From assembly GCF_900142575.1 (NCBI RefSeq), contig NZ_FRBI01000005.1:282147-346146 (forward strand): a DNA stretch of 64,000 nucleotides, written 5' to 3'. Shown in pieces: positions 10,010-19,133 of this stretch. A program made the position numbers and the translations under genes. Under the pieces are notes generated by a model. It made no database searches. It was not told the origin of the DNA and was given only the letters and a program-made list of their open reading frames with translations. Source of the DNA: Actinacidiphila paucisporea. GTDB taxonomy: Bacteria > Actinomycetota > Actinomycetes > Streptomycetales > Streptomycetaceae. Within the stretch, counting starts at the first letter, position 1; every line of letters begins with the position of its first letter.

Positions 10010-10792
10010 ATGTCCGTCACCACCGCCCCGGCCGGCCGCGGCGCCATGAAGCCCCAAGCCACCGGCCCCAGGCTCTACCACCCGACCGTGGCCCGGCTCA
10101 CCTACCGGGCGCTGCTCGGCCGCCGCCGCGCCCTGCTGCTGTTCCTGCTCCCGCTGCTGCTGCTGGTCATCGTCAGCGCGGTCCGCGCGCTGGCCGGCGC
10201 CGACGACACCACCGCCAACGACGTGCTCCAGGGCTTCGCGCTCAGCGCGATGGTGCCGCTGGTCGGTGTCATCGCCGGCACCGGCGCCATCGGTCCGGAG
10301 ATCGATGACGGCGCGATCGTCTACCTGCTGGCCAAACCGATCAGGCGCAGCACGATCATCTTCACCAAACTGCTGGTCGCTGTAGGCGTGACCATGGCCT
10401 TCTCCGCCATTCCGACCCTGCTGGCCGGCTACATACTCAACGGCAACGGGCAGAACATCGCGGTCGCCTTCGCCATCGGGGCCGCCGTCGCGTCCATCGC
10501 CTACGCCGCGATCTTCCTGCTGCTCGGCGTGCTCACCCGGCACGCGGTGGTGGTCGGCCTGGTCTACGCCCTGGTGTGGGAAGGCGTCGTCGGCAACGTG
10601 GTGCCGGGGGCACGCACGCTGAGCGTCCAGCAGTGGGCGCTGGCAGTGGCGCAGAAGCTGGCCCACGGCGACGTGGTCAGCTCCAACGTCGGCCTGACCA
10701 CGAGCATCGTGCTGCTGGCCGCGGTCACGGCAGCGGCCACCTGGTTCGCCGGGCGCAAGCTGCGCAGCCTCAAGCTCGCCGGGGACGAGTGA
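10010..10792 (+). CDS. ABC transporter permease (exporter operon, 4th)
   Basis: 260 residues, 13 bases after the preceding ATPase with AAGGAG as its ribosome site. Six hydrophobic segments are visible, including ALLLFLLPLLLLVIVSAVRA, VPLVGVIAGTGAIG and AAIFLLLGVLTRHAVVVGLV. The stretch IGPEIDDGAIVYLLAKPI matches the conserved 'ABC-2 permease subunit' loop (E-x-D-x-G-T/A-x-x-x-L-x-K-P), which contacts the ATPase. It ends the operon; no strong terminator follows in the ~95 bases before the rhomboid-like gene, so that gene may be read through from here. Confidence 0.88.
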   Translation: MSVTTAPAGRGAMKPQATGPRLYHPTVARLTYRALLGRRRALLLFLLPLLLLVIVSAVRALAGADDTTANDVLQGFALSAMVPLVGVIAGTGAIGPEIDDGAIVYLLAKPIRRSTIIFTKLLVAVGVTMAFSAIPTLLAGYILNGNGQNIAVAFAIGAAVASIAYAAIFLLLGVLTRHAVVVGLVYALVWEGVVGNVVPGARTLSVQQWALAVAQKLAHGDVVSSNVGLTTSIVLLAAVTAAATWFAGRKLRSLKLAGDE

Positions 10793-10889
10793 CATCTGCC
10801 GCCGGTGAGCCGTAGGTGACGACGGGCGGGACGGGGGCGGACGGCACGTCGGCGGGCAGCGCACAGCACCCCGGTGAAGACTGAGGGCA

Positions 10890-11681
10890 ATGGCCCAGCA
10901 GACCACGCAGGCGGCGCGGACCGTATCCACCCGGATCCGCGCCGCGGCGCACCGGCTCCGCCGCGTCACCCCGCGCGACGTGCGGCGTCTCGCCGCGCAG
11001 TGGGTGCGGTCGTCGCCGGGCACCCACACCTGGCTGGCGATACTGGCGGTCACCAGCACGGTCATGGCGCTCGCCCCGTCCGACGTCCGCTCGTATCTGC
11101 TGCACCGCTTCAGCACCAATCTGGTCGAGCTGCACCGTCACCCGATCCGCGTACTGATCGGCAGCGCCTTCTGGATCGAGACGCCGTCCGGCTTCCTCTT
11201 CTACGCGGTGCTGTTCGAGCTGGTGCACGCGCCGGCAGAGCGCTGGCTGGGCACCTGGCGCTGGCTGTTCACCGCGGCCAGCGCGCACGTCGGCGCGACG
11301 CTGCTCAGCCAGAAGGCGGTCTTCTTCGGGATACGGGACGACCGGCTGCCGCACTCGCTGGCGCACGCCGTGGACATCGGGGTGAGCTACGGGCTGGCCG
11401 GCGTCGTCGGGGTGCTCACCTACCGGGTGGCGCGGCCGTGGCGCTGGGCGTATCTGGCCGCGATCCTGGGGTTCTTCGCCTACCCGCTGCTGACCGATGC
11501 CCGCGCCACCTACACCGATCTCGGCCATCTGACCGCAGCACTGATCGGCCTGTGCTGCCACGCGGTCACACCGGTCACACCCGCCACCCAGTGCCGCCCC
11601 GAAGGATCACGGACCGGCGGCGGAAAGAACGGAGGGGCTGCAGAGGCAGGAGAGGTCAGAACGGGCCGAAAAGCCGGGTGA
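10890..11681 (+). CDS. Rhomboid-like membrane protein
   Basis: 263 residues. A basic N-terminus is followed by about six hydrophobic segments. The pattern G-V-S-Y-G (in DIGVSYGLAGVVG) and a later GHLTAALIGL could supply the Ser and His of an intramembrane protease, in the order seen in rhomboids, but the canonical G-x-S-G box is not exact, so catalysis is uncertain. VRVLIGSAFWIETPS-type and FELVHAPAERWLG segments agree with the actinobacterial rhomboid-like family. The last 26 bases overlap the 3' end of the convergent HAD gene. Confidence 0.75.
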   Translation: MAQQTTQAARTVSTRIRAAAHRLRRVTPRDVRRLAAQWVRSSPGTHTWLAILAVTSTVMALAPSDVRSYLLHRFSTNLVELHRHPIRVLIGSAFWIETPSGFLFYAVLFELVHAPAERWLGTWRWLFTAASAHVGATLLSQKAVFFGIRDDRLPHSLAHAVDIGVSYGLAGVVGVLTYRVARPWRWAYLAAILGFFAYPLLTDARATYTDLGHLTAALIGLCCHAVTPVTPATQCRPEGSRTGGGKNGGAAEAGEVRTGRKAG

Positions 11682-12513
11682 GGACCGGCACGATGCCGTC
11701 CTCGTCGTTCGACGCGGTCACCTCGTCGGCGACCTGCTTCAGCTCCGGGTGCGCATTGGCCATGGCCACGCCGTAGCCGGCCCAGGCGAACATCGGCAGG
11801 TCGTTGGGCATGTCACCGAAGGCGATGGTCTCGGCCGCCGTCACGCCGAGCCGCCGCGCGGCCAGCGACAGGCCGGTCGCCTTGGTGAGCCCGAGCGGCA
11901 GCAGCTCCACGATGCCCGCACCCGCCATGGTGGCGCTGACCAGGTCGCCGGCCACGTCCCGGGCCACCAGGGTCAGCTCGTCGTCGGACAATTCCGGGTG
12001 CTGTATGTAGAGCTTGTTGATCGGCTCCGCCCACAGCTCGTCGGTGCCGGTGATGTGTATGACCGGCAGCTCCGGGTTGTAGACGTAGCCCGGGCCGATC
12101 AGCACGTCGCCCACGAGCCCGTCCCGGCTGGCGGCGACCGCCAGCGGCCCGACCTCGGCCTCGATCTTGGCCAGCGACAGGGCGGCGATCTGCCGGTCGA
12201 GCGTGACCGAGGTCAGCAGCCGCCCCGCCGCCGCGTCGTAGACCTGCGCGCCCTGCCCGCAGACGGCGAGGCCGTCGTAGCCCAGGTCGTCCAGCACATG
12301 ACGGGTCCACGGCACCGAGCGGCCGGTGACGATGATGTGCGCGGCCCCCTTCGCGGCGACCGCGGCGAGCACGTCACGCGAGCCCTGCGAGACGGTGGCG
12401 TCGCTGCGCAGCAGCGTCCCGTCCAGGTCGGTGGCGATCAGGCGGTAGGGCAGTGCGCCGGGTTCGGGCGCCGCGGGCGAGGACGATTCGGGCCCGGCTG
12501 CGGCGCCGCTCAC
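11656..12513 (-). CDS. Cof-type HAD-family phosphatase
   Basis: 285 residues. Motif I is [13 protein letters not shown] (two catalytic Asp), motif II the T/S of VTGRS, motif III a Lys in the [17 protein letters not shown] segment, motif [17 protein letters not shown]. The cap between motifs II and III is of the type IIB Cof/YidA form that usually acts on sugar phosphates, nucleotides or flavin phosphates; the substrate is not predictable. GTG 12513 overlaps the serS stop as GTGA, so it is translationally coupled to serS, a common actinobacterial pairing. Confidence 0.9.
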   Translation of the reverse strand: MSGAAAGPESSSPAAPEPGALPYRLIATDLDGTLLRSDATVSQGSRDVLAAVAAKGAAHIIVTGRSVPWTRHVLDDLGYDGLAVCGQGAQVYDAAAGRLLTSVTLDRQIAALSLAKIEAEVGPLAVAASRDGLVGDVLIGPGYVYNPELPVIHITGTDELWAEPINKLYIQHPELSDDELTLVARDVAGDLVSATMAGAGIVELLPLGLTKATGLSLAARRLGVTAAETIAFGDMPNDLPMFAWAGYGVAMANAHPELKQVADEVTASNDEDGIVPVLTRLFGPF

Positions 12514-13817
12514 TTGGTGACGGCGGAGAAGGCGGCGGTGGCGGAGGCGACTGGCTCGAGCACGTCGCGGCCGCCCAGATACGGTCGCAGCACCTCGGGG
12601 ACCCGCACCGAGCCGTCCGGCAGCTGGTGATTCTCCAGGATCGCCACGATCGTCCGCGTCACCGCGCACAGAGTGCCGTTGAGCGTGGCCAGCGGCCGGG
12701 TGCCGTCGTTGTCCCGCATCCGCACCCCGAGCCGCCTGGCCTGGAACTCCAGGGTGTTCGAGGTGGACGTCAGCTCGCGGTATTTGCCCTGGGTCGGGAT
12801 CCAGGCCTCGCAGTCGAACTTGCGTGACGCCGAGGAGCCCAGGTCGCCGGACGCCAGCTCGATCACCTGGAAGGGCAGTTCGAGCGCGGCCAGCCACTGC
12901 TTCTCCCAGGCCAGCAGCCGCTGGTGCTCGGCCTCGGCCTCCTCGGGAGCGGTGAAGACGAACATCTCCACCTTGTCGAACTGGTGCACCCGGAAGATGC
13001 CGCGGGTGTCCTTGCCGTACGAGCCGGCCTCGCGCCGGTAGCAGGACGAGAAGCCGGCATAGCGCAGCGGCAGCCGGGACGCGTCGATGATCTCGTCCAT
13101 GTGGTACGCGGCCAGCGGGACCTCGGAGGTGCCGACCAGATAGAGGTCGTCCTTGTCGAGGTGGTAGACGTCATCCTCGACCTGGCCCAGGTAGCCGGTG
13201 CCGGCCATGGCGGCGGGCTTGACCAGGTTCGGCGTCAGCATCGGGGTGAAGCCGGCCGCGGTGGCCTGCGCGATCGCCGCGTTGACCAGGGCCAGCTCCA
13301 GCAGGGCGCCGACGCCGGTGAGGTAGTAGAAGCGCGAACCCGACACTTTGGCGCCGCGCTCGGTGTCGATGGCGCCGAGCATTTCGCCCAGCTCCAGGTG
13401 GTCGCGGGGGGTGAAGCCCTCGGCGGCGAAGTCGCGGGGAGCGCCGTGCTGCTCGAGGACGACGAAGTCCTCCTCGCCGCCGATCGGGGCGTCGGGGTGG
13501 ACGAGATTGCCCAGTTCCAGCAGCAGCCGCTGGGCCTCCTCGGCCGCCTGGTGCTGCTCGGCGTCGGCGGCCTTGACCGCGGCCGACAGCTCGCCGGCCC
13601 GGCGCAGCAGCTCGGCCTTCTCGTCGCCCTGGGCCTTGGGGATCAGCTTGCCCAGCCGCTTCTGCTCGGAGCGCAACTCGTCGAATCGGGTCCCGGAAGC
13701 CCTGCGCCGCTCGTCGGCGGAGAGCAGGGAGTCGACGAGCGCGACGTCCTCTCCACGGGCGCGCTGCGAAGCGCGCACACGGTCGGGGTCCTCACGAAGC
13801 AGGCGAAGGTCGATCAC
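12510..13817 (-). CDS. serS: Seryl-tRNA synthetase
   Basis: 435 residues, normal length for bacterial SerRS. The start [20 protein letters not shown] leads into the long antiparallel coiled-coil arm (residues ~30-105, rich in E/K/A/L) that grips the long variable arm of tRNA-Ser. The class II core follows: motif 2 [15 protein letters not shown] ... [12 protein letters not shown] and motif 3 [20 protein letters not shown]. It charges tRNA-Ser in the cytoplasm; two tRNA-Ser genes lie in this window (33104 and 53839). ATG 13817 follows a short leader at the edge of the DnaA-box-rich intergenic region. Confidence 0.97.
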   Translation of the reverse strand: MIDLRLLREDPDRVRASQRARGEDVALVDSLLSADERRRASGTRFDELRSEQKRLGKLIPKAQGDEKAELLRRAGELSAAVKAADAEQHQAAEEAQRLLLELGNLVHPDAPIGGEEDFVVLEQHGAPRDFAAEGFTPRDHLELGEMLGAIDTERGAKVSGSRFYYLTGVGALLELALVNAAIAQATAAGFTPMLTPNLVKPAAMAGTGYLGQVEDDVYHLDKDDLYLVGTSEVPLAAYHMDEIIDASRLPLRYAGFSSCYRREAGSYGKDTRGIFRVHQFDKVEMFVFTAPEEAEAEHQRLLAWEKQWLAALELPFQVIELASGDLGSSASRKFDCEAWIPTQGKYRELTSTSNTLEFQARRLGVRMRDNDGTRPLATLNGTLCAVTRTIVAILENHQLPDGSVRVPEVLRPYLGGRDVLEPVASATAAFSAVTK

Positions 13818-13976
13818 GGCTACAGGCTACCGGGGCGAGGCCACCGCACGCGACAAGTTAGGGACTTTATGACCGTTATGAGCGCTTCACTCCAAAAGCC
13901 GGATAAATCCTTGTAGTGGGCGGAAAAATAGCTCGTCAACCCTATTGCGTACGTCGCTCGCGCGAGGCATCGCACT

Positions 13977-14325
13977 TGTGGAGAACTGGAGTTGATCATC
14001 GCCTGCGGGCCGAGTTATCCACAGGGAGGCCCGGAATCTCCACAACTTGTCCACAGGGTGTGGGGAAGGTCTGTGGAGGAGGAGCGAGATCATTCCGGGG
14101 GTCGGATGTTCGGCCATGGATTCCCCGTCAAAACCCGCTCCACACTCACTTTCGAGTGAGAAATACTCCCTCGGACGAGTGGGTTGGACGAATTGGGGTG
14201 ACGAGGCGTGTCCTGCGTCGCTCTGTGACGTCCTGGTGGCTGTGTACCAATTTGTCGACTAGGTCGGCTTCCCCTGTCGACTTGTCCCCAGTTACCCACA
14301 GGTCGCGGAACCTGCCTGTGGATAA
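13977..14325. promoter_or_regulatory. DnaA-box cluster in the serS-pheA gap
   Basis: The 575-base gap between serS and pheA has no convincing gene but many DnaA boxes (consensus TT[G/A]TCCACA). Perfect copies: TTATCCACA 14015-14023 (+), TTGTCCACA 14047-14055 (+), TGTGGATAA 14317-14325 (-). One-mismatch copies: TGTGGAGAA 13977-13985, TTGTCCCCA 14282-14290, TTACCCACA 14292-14300. Two-mismatch copies: ATCTCCACA 14036-14044 and TGTGGAGGA 14072-14080. Neither dnaA nor dnaN is adjacent, so it is not oriC. It resembles the DnaA-titrating clusters described around oriC in S. coelicolor (named H69, H24, D78). The serS and pheA promoters must also lie here. Confidence 0.7.
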
Positions 14326-14392
14326 CTCGTCAGTAGCTGTGCAGAACCTGCAGAACGCCTCTCCGGTCGGGCCTCAGCTCGCCCGCCCGCTC

Positions 14393-15322
14393 TCAGCCGC
14401 GCCCGTCGAGAGCCCGGTTCAGCCAGTCCGAGGCGTCGGTGAACTCCGCGTCCCCGGTGCCGCGGGCCACCGCCCCCGCCACCTCGTCGGCGCGCGGGTA
14501 CGAGCCGAGGAAGCGTACGTTCAGACACCGCCGCCGCAGACCCATCAGCGCCTCGCCGACCCGCCGGTCGGTCAGATGGCCCTCGGCGTCCACGGAGAAG
14601 CAGTACTGCCCGAGACCCTGGCCGGTCGGCCGGGACTCGATGCGCATCAGGTTGACGCCGCGGATCGCGAACTCCTGCAGCAGTTCGAGCAGCGCGCCGG
14701 GGTGGTCGTCGCGCAGCCAGAAGACCGCGGAGGTCTTGTCGGCCCCGGTCGGCGCCGCGAGCCGCGCCGGGCGGCCGACCAGCACGAAGCGCGTCGTCGC
14801 GTTCTGGGCGTCGTGGATCTCGGTGGCAAGCGCCTCCAGGCCGTACGTCGGCGCCGCGAATTCCCCCGCGAAGGCGCCGTCGAAACGGCCCTCCTGCACC
14901 AGCCTGGCACCGTCCGCATTGGACGCCGCCGACTCCCACACCGCGTCGGGCAGGTGCTCGGCCAGCCACTGCCGCACCTGGATCTGCGCTGCCGGGTGCC
15001 CGGTCACCGTCTTGACCGCGGCCAGGTCCGTGCCGGGGCGTACGAGCAGGGCGAACGCGATCGGCAGCAGCACCTCGCGGTAGATCATCAGCGGCTCGCC
15101 GAAGGCCAGCTCGTCCAGGGTGGCGGTGATGCCGCCCTCCACCGAGTTCTCGATCGGCACCAGCGCGCCGCCCGCCTCGCCTCCGCGCACCGCGTCCAGC
15201 GCGGCGGGCACCGACACCGACGGCACCAGCTCACGGGTCGCGGCCTCCGGCAGCGAACGCAGCGCGGCCTCCGTGAAGGTTCCTTCGGGACCGAGATACG
15301 TATAGCGGCTCGCTGCGGACAT
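14393..15322 (-). CDS. pheA: Prephenate dehydratase
   Basis: 309 residues, normal for the monofunctional enzyme that makes phenylpyruvate from prephenate in phenylalanine synthesis. N-terminal catalytic part: YTYLGPEGTFTEAALRSLPE, VPIENSVEGGI and the hallmark NATTRFVLVG (TRF). The C-terminal ACT domain (~residues 200-280) has GALLELLQEFAIRGVNLMRI and ESRPTG, the phenylalanine-sensing ESRP motif, so feedback inhibition is expected. Translation starts at ATG 15322. It reads towards the DnaA-box region and is not in an operon with serS, which lies beyond it in the same orientation. Confidence 0.96.
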   Translation of the reverse strand: MSAASRYTYLGPEGTFTEAALRSLPEAATRELVPSVSVPAALDAVRGGEAGGALVPIENSVEGGITATLDELAFGEPLMIYREVLLPIAFALLVRPGTDLAAVKTVTGHPAAQIQVRQWLAEHLPDAVWESAASNADGARLVQEGRFDGAFAGEFAAPTYGLEALATEIHDAQNATTRFVLVGRPARLAAPTGADKTSAVFWLRDDHPGALLELLQEFAIRGVNLMRIESRPTGQGLGQYCFSVDAEGHLTDRRVGEALMGLRRRCLNVRFLGSYPRADEVAGAVARGTGDAEFTDASDWLNRALDGRG

Positions 15323-15391
15323 GCGGTCAGCCTAACGGCCCGCACACCTACGCCGTACGGGTCACGACGGGCCGCCCCCTTCCCTCCACCC

Positions 15392-15542
15392 TCTCGTTCC
15401 CTGCGCGGGCGGCCTCGTTCCTCGGCCGACCACTCCGGGAACTCGCGCGTCTGCCCTCGACGCGTTGTGGGTCGGTCTTCCTTCTCGTTCCCTGCGCGGG
15501 CGGCCTCGTTCCTCGGCCGACCACTCCGGGAACTCGCGCGTC
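15392..15542. repeat. Two identical 60-bp direct repeats
   Basis: Bases 15392-15451 and 15483-15542 are identical, both starting TCTCGTTCCCTGCGCGGGCG and ending AACTCGCGCGTC. They are separated by 31 bases of unrelated sequence (period 91). The next six bases match again after one mismatch. The second copy ends inside the TGA stop codon of the Dyp-peroxidase gene (15541-15543). Found in the pheA-dtpA gap; function unknown. It may be a dispersed GC-rich repeat. Confidence 0.9.
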
Positions 15543-16938
15543 AGCCCTCCAGCAACCTCTGGCCCACGTACTCCCCCTTACCCGCCCCGCCCGGGACCGC
15601 GAACAGGCCGCTCGACTCGTGGCGCAGGAAGCGGGACAGGCCGTCGCCGCCGTCGAGCTTGCGCTGCACCGGCACGAAGCCCTTCAGCGGGTCGGCCTGC
15701 CAGGCCACGAAGAGCAGCCCGGCGTCCGGGGTGCCGTCGGCGCCGATGCCGTCGTGGTACGAGAAGGCCCGCCGCAGCATCGCGGCGCCTTCGTTGGACG
15801 CGGCGGCCGCGACCCGGATGTGCGCGTCGCCCGCGATGGCGAGCGAGCCGTCCGCGTGGACCTTGCCCAGGTCGACAGGGGTGAATTCGGTGCCGCCCGA
15901 CAGCGGCGCCCCGTCGGACTTGCGCCGCCCGATCACCTTCTCCTGGCGTGCCACTGGCAGGTGGTCCCAGTCGTCGAGCAGCATCCGGATCCGGCGCACC
16001 ACCGCATAGGACCCGCCCGCCATCCACTCGGGCGACCCTTTCGCCGGTACGAAGATCCGCCGCTCGAAGTCGGGGTCGGCGGGCTTGGGATTGTTCGTGC
16101 CGTCGATCTGCCCCATCAGGTTGCGGCCGGTCATCGGGTGCGGGGTCGCGCCCGGTGTGCGGTTGAAGCCGCTCATCTGCCAGCGCAGCGACGCCGTGTC
16201 GCGGGCCACCTTCTGCAGCACCCGCAGCGCGTGGAAGGCGACCAGGGCGTCGTCCGCGCCGACCTGCACCCACAGGTCGCCGTTGCTGCGGCCGGCGTCC
16301 AGCCGGTCACCCGGGAAGTCCGGCAGCGGTGCCAGCGCCTCCGGCAGCGCGGCGCCGAGGCCGGTCCGCCCGAAGAAGCTGCGGCCGAAGCCGAAGGTGA
16401 CCGTCAGGGAGGAGGGACCGGCGTCGTACGCGACCTGGTCGTCATACGCCGCGGGCGCCGCCGGCCGGTCCGCCGCCGTCATCGTGCGCACCGCGTCGGA
16501 CCAGCGCCGCATCAGGCCGGCCGCGGCCTTGCGGTCGGCTCCCGCCACGAGGTCGAAGGCCACCAGGTGGCCGCGTGCCTGCGCGGGCTGCACGATGCCC
16601 GCCTGCCGGGCGCCCTCGAAGGGGATGTGCGCCGAGCCGACCGTGGCCAGCGCGGTCGGCTCCGCGTCCACCGCCGCCGCCACACCTGCTCCGGCGGCGC
16701 CGCCGGCGATCAGGCCGGCAGCCCCCGCAGCACCCGCAGCACCCGCGGTGCCGAGCAGCCGCCGCCGGCTGATCGGCGCGGACTCTTGCCGAGCCGGGAC
16801 GGCGCCGTCCTTTCCCACGCCGTCCCTTCCCATGACGTCGCCCATTCCCACGGCGTCGCCCATTGCCGCGTCGCCCGCTTCCCGGCCGTCCATTGCCGAG
16901 CCGCCCCTGCGCCCCGCGATCCTTGCTGCCTTGCTCAT
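15541..16938 (-). CDS. dtpA: Tat-secreted Dyp-type haem peroxidase (DtpA/EfeB family)
   Basis: 465 residues. A twin-arginine signal SRRRLLGTAGAAGAAGAAG lies about 55 residues in, so the first ~50 residues (Met/Gly/Asp-rich) make an unusually long n-region or the true start is later. The mature enzyme has the Dyp hallmark GQIDGTNNPKP (G-x-x-D-G), the haem His in RRAFSYHDG and the C-terminal LDGGDGLSRFLRHESSGLFA. Its position at the end of a YcnI-Sco-PCuC-CopCD cluster matches DtpA of S. lividans, which works with copper-chaperone genes in maturing the radical copper oxidase GlxA. That role is carried over by inference. Confidence 0.9.
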   Translation of the reverse strand: MSKAARIAGRRGGSAMDGREAGDAAMGDAVGMGDVMGRDGVGKDGAVPARQESAPISRRRLLGTAGAAGAAGAAGLIAGGAAGAGVAAAVDAEPTALATVGSAHIPFEGARQAGIVQPAQARGHLVAFDLVAGADRKAAAGLMRRWSDAVRTMTAADRPAAPAAYDDQVAYDAGPSSLTVTFGFGRSFFGRTGLGAALPEALAPLPDFPGDRLDAGRSNGDLWVQVGADDALVAFHALRVLQKVARDTASLRWQMSGFNRTPGATPHPMTGRNLMGQIDGTNNPKPADPDFERRIFVPAKGSPEWMAGGSYAVVRRIRMLLDDWDHLPVARQEKVIGRRKSDGAPLSGGTEFTPVDLGKVHADGSLAIAGDAHIRVAAAASNEGAAMLRRAFSYHDGIGADGTPDAGLLFVAWQADPLKGFVPVQRKLDGGDGLSRFLRHESSGLFAVPGGAGKGEYVGQRLLEG

Positions 16939-16951
16939 ACCCGCTGCTCGC

Positions 16952-19126
16952 TCACGATGTGATCTGCACGTTCCTTGTCACCGTCACCTCGTCGATGTCG
17001 GAGGTGCGGACGGTCAACGCCACCTGCCAGTTGCCGGCCAGCGGCAGCGTCACGTTCGACGCGATCCAGTGTCCGGCGCCGAAGGCGCTGACCTTGGCGG
17101 GGAGCGGGCCGAGGTGCTGGGCCGGAAGGGTGAAGGCCAGCCGCACTTCCGGCGCCTTGACCGGCAGCCCGGCCGCGTCGGTCAACTCCAGGTGCACCGA
17201 GGCAGCGGTGCCCGCCCGCGCCGGCGACAGGATCAGGTCCGCGGTGCCCTTGCCATCGGGGCCACCGGTGTCGAAGGGGATGCGCAGGTCGGCGTCCTGC
17301 GACGCGCCGGTCGCCGGGGCGGACGCGCCTGGGGCGGCGGGAGCGGACGCCAGCGCCTTCTGCTCCTCCGCGGCCCGGCCCGGCTGGCTGCCGGTCAGCA
17401 TCGTGGTGATGGTGAGCAGGACCACGGCGACGCCGACCTCGGCCAGCACCGAACGGCGCAGGGCGACCCTGGCGGGGTCGGAGTCCCTGACCTTCTTCTC
17501 CCGCGCGGCCGTGCGGGCGGCCTGCTGCCTGCGCAACTGTGCCATCCGCCGCGGATCGACCGCGGCGCGGTCAGTACCGGAGGACGCCGCCACGCCGGAG
17601 GGCGCCCCCGTACCGGTGGTCGCTCCGGCTCCCGGGGCCGACTCGGAATCCTCGGCGGTGCCCGGTTCGCCCGCGCTGTCCTCGCCCGGTTCCTGCGTGC
17701 CCGTTCCGTCGGCCGCGTCCGATCCGCCGGCGGCTGCCCTGACGGTCTGACGGGTCGTCTGCCGGCCGACCTTCCCGGCCGAGCCCGCGGCCATGGCCGC
17801 GGGCTCGCCGATGGACTGCGTCCATTTGCGCGAGAACCAGGCGATGCAGACCAGCGTGCACACCAGCCCGATCTTGATCAGCAGCAGTCGGCCGTAGGAG
17901 GTGTCGGTGAAGGCGCGCCAGGTGCCGATCTGCCGCCATGCCTGGTAGGTGCCGGTGCAGACCAGCGTGGTGACCGCGGTCAGGGCGATGGCGGAGAAGC
18001 GGCGTACGGCGGCGCGTTCGACCGTGCCGGCGCTGGACGGCGCGCTGAGCGCGGTCAGCAGGGTGATGAGGCCGCCGAGCCAGACCGCCATGGACAGCAG
18101 ATGGACCACGTCGATCGGCATCGCCAGCCTGCGCTGGATGCCGACCGAGGCGTGCTCGGCCATGGCCCAGGTCGCGGCGATGCCGACGGCGACGACGGTG
18201 CCGCCGATCCCCAGGCCCCACGCCAGGTCCGCGCGTTCCTCCGGGTCGTCCCGTTTGGCGTAGCTGCCGAAGAGCACGGCGAGGAAGACCGCCGCGGCGG
18301 CGAGCAGCAGCAGCCGGGAGACCAGGGCGGCGCCCGGCCGGGTCTCCAGTTGGGTACGCATCACGCTCAGGTCGAAGGCGTCGCCGAGCCCGCTGCCGTT
18401 GACGTAGGGGCCGCGCAGCATGATCAGCGCGATGGTCGCCGCGACGAGGGTGGCCCAGCCGCCGGCGACGAGCCGCTGGAGAGGTCGCAGCAGGGCGCCA
18501 CGGGGCCAGCACACGGACAGGAAGACGCAGCCGCCGACGAGCAGCGCGAAGCCGCCGTAGGCGAAGTAGCGGGCGACGCCGTAGAGGGTGCTCGCGGCGC
18601 CGCCGCCGAGCGCGGCCTGGTCCGACAGGTCGACGGTGGTCCGCGAGGGTGCGCCGACCGAGAAGGTGAAGGCGCCGGCGACCGGGTGGCTGTCCTGGGA
18701 GACGGCCTTCCAGGCGACGGTGTACGTGCCGTTGCCGAGCCCGGTGCGCAGCGCGACCGTCGCGGTGGACCCGGAGTCCTTGCCCGCGGCGTGGCCGGGC
18801 ACGCCCGTTGCCACGTTCGCACCGGCCGGGTCGAGCACTCGCAGCGAGTCGGCGGACAGCAGCACGCCCTCGGAGAAGGTGAGCACCACCTGCTGCGGCG
18901 CGGTCTGCACCACGGAGCCGTCCGCCGGGTCGGTACGGATCAGCGCCGCGTGCGCGGACGCGGGTGCCGCCGTGGCCAGCAGCACCGCGAACAGCGCGCA
19001 GCAGGCCGCCACGACCGCCGCCAGCCTGCGCAAGGGACCACGCCTCTGCCCGCGCGTGCCACCGACCCGTGCGGACATTGCCGCGGACGCCCGCTCGCGC
19101 GCCGGCACGTACAGCCGTCTGTTCAT
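16952..19126 (-). CDS. CopC-CopD fusion copper transport protein with YtkA-like tail
   Basis: 724 residues in the envelope. After a signal peptide (cleaved near ASAHAAL) comes CopC (~40-140): mature His in AHAALIRTDPADGSVV and a second His in SQDSHPVAGAFTFSV. CopD follows with about eight membrane segments, e.g. YFAYGGFALLVGGCVFLSVC and VVHLLSMAVWLGGLITLLTA. A ~100-residue Ser/Gly/Glu-rich cytoplasmic loop is inserted before the last membrane helix. The C-terminal ~110 residues form a beta-rich YtkA-like domain ending VTVTRNVQITS. It sits 13 bases upstream of dtpA and 7 bases after the PCuC gene, all one operon. Confidence 0.9.
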   Translation of the reverse strand: MNRRLYVPARERASAAMSARVGGTRGQRRGPLRRLAAVVAACCALFAVLLATAAPASAHAALIRTDPADGSVVQTAPQQVVLTFSEGVLLSADSLRVLDPAGANVATGVPGHAAGKDSGSTATVALRTGLGNGTYTVAWKAVSQDSHPVAGAFTFSVGAPSRTTVDLSDQAALGGGAASTLYGVARYFAYGGFALLVGGCVFLSVCWPRGALLRPLQRLVAGGWATLVAATIALIMLRGPYVNGSGLGDAFDLSVMRTQLETRPGAALVSRLLLLAAAAVFLAVLFGSYAKRDDPEERADLAWGLGIGGTVVAVGIAATWAMAEHASVGIQRRLAMPIDVVHLLSMAVWLGGLITLLTALSAPSSAGTVERAAVRRFSAIALTAVTTLVCTGTYQAWRQIGTWRAFTDTSYGRLLLIKIGLVCTLVCIAWFSRKWTQSIGEPAAMAAGSAGKVGRQTTRQTVRAAAGGSDAADGTGTQEPGEDSAGEPGTAEDSESAPGAGATTGTGAPSGVAASSGTDRAAVDPRRMAQLRRQQAARTAAREKKVRDSDPARVALRRSVLAEVGVAVVLLTITTMLTGSQPGRAAEEQKALASAPAAPGASAPATGASQDADLRIPFDTGGPDGKGTADLILSPARAGTAASVHLELTDAAGLPVKAPEVRLAFTLPAQHLGPLPAKVSAFGAGHWIASNVTLPLAGNWQVALTVRTSDIDEVTVTRNVQITS

Positions 19127-19133
19127 CCTTCGC

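Noticed and set aside
13887..14117. 76-residue minus-strand gene in the serS-pheA gap
   Set aside because: No ribosome site, no family, and it runs across the DnaA boxes.
13818..14392. Chromosomal origin oriC
   Set aside because: DnaA boxes are present but too few for a Streptomyces oriC, and dnaA/dnaN are not adjacent.
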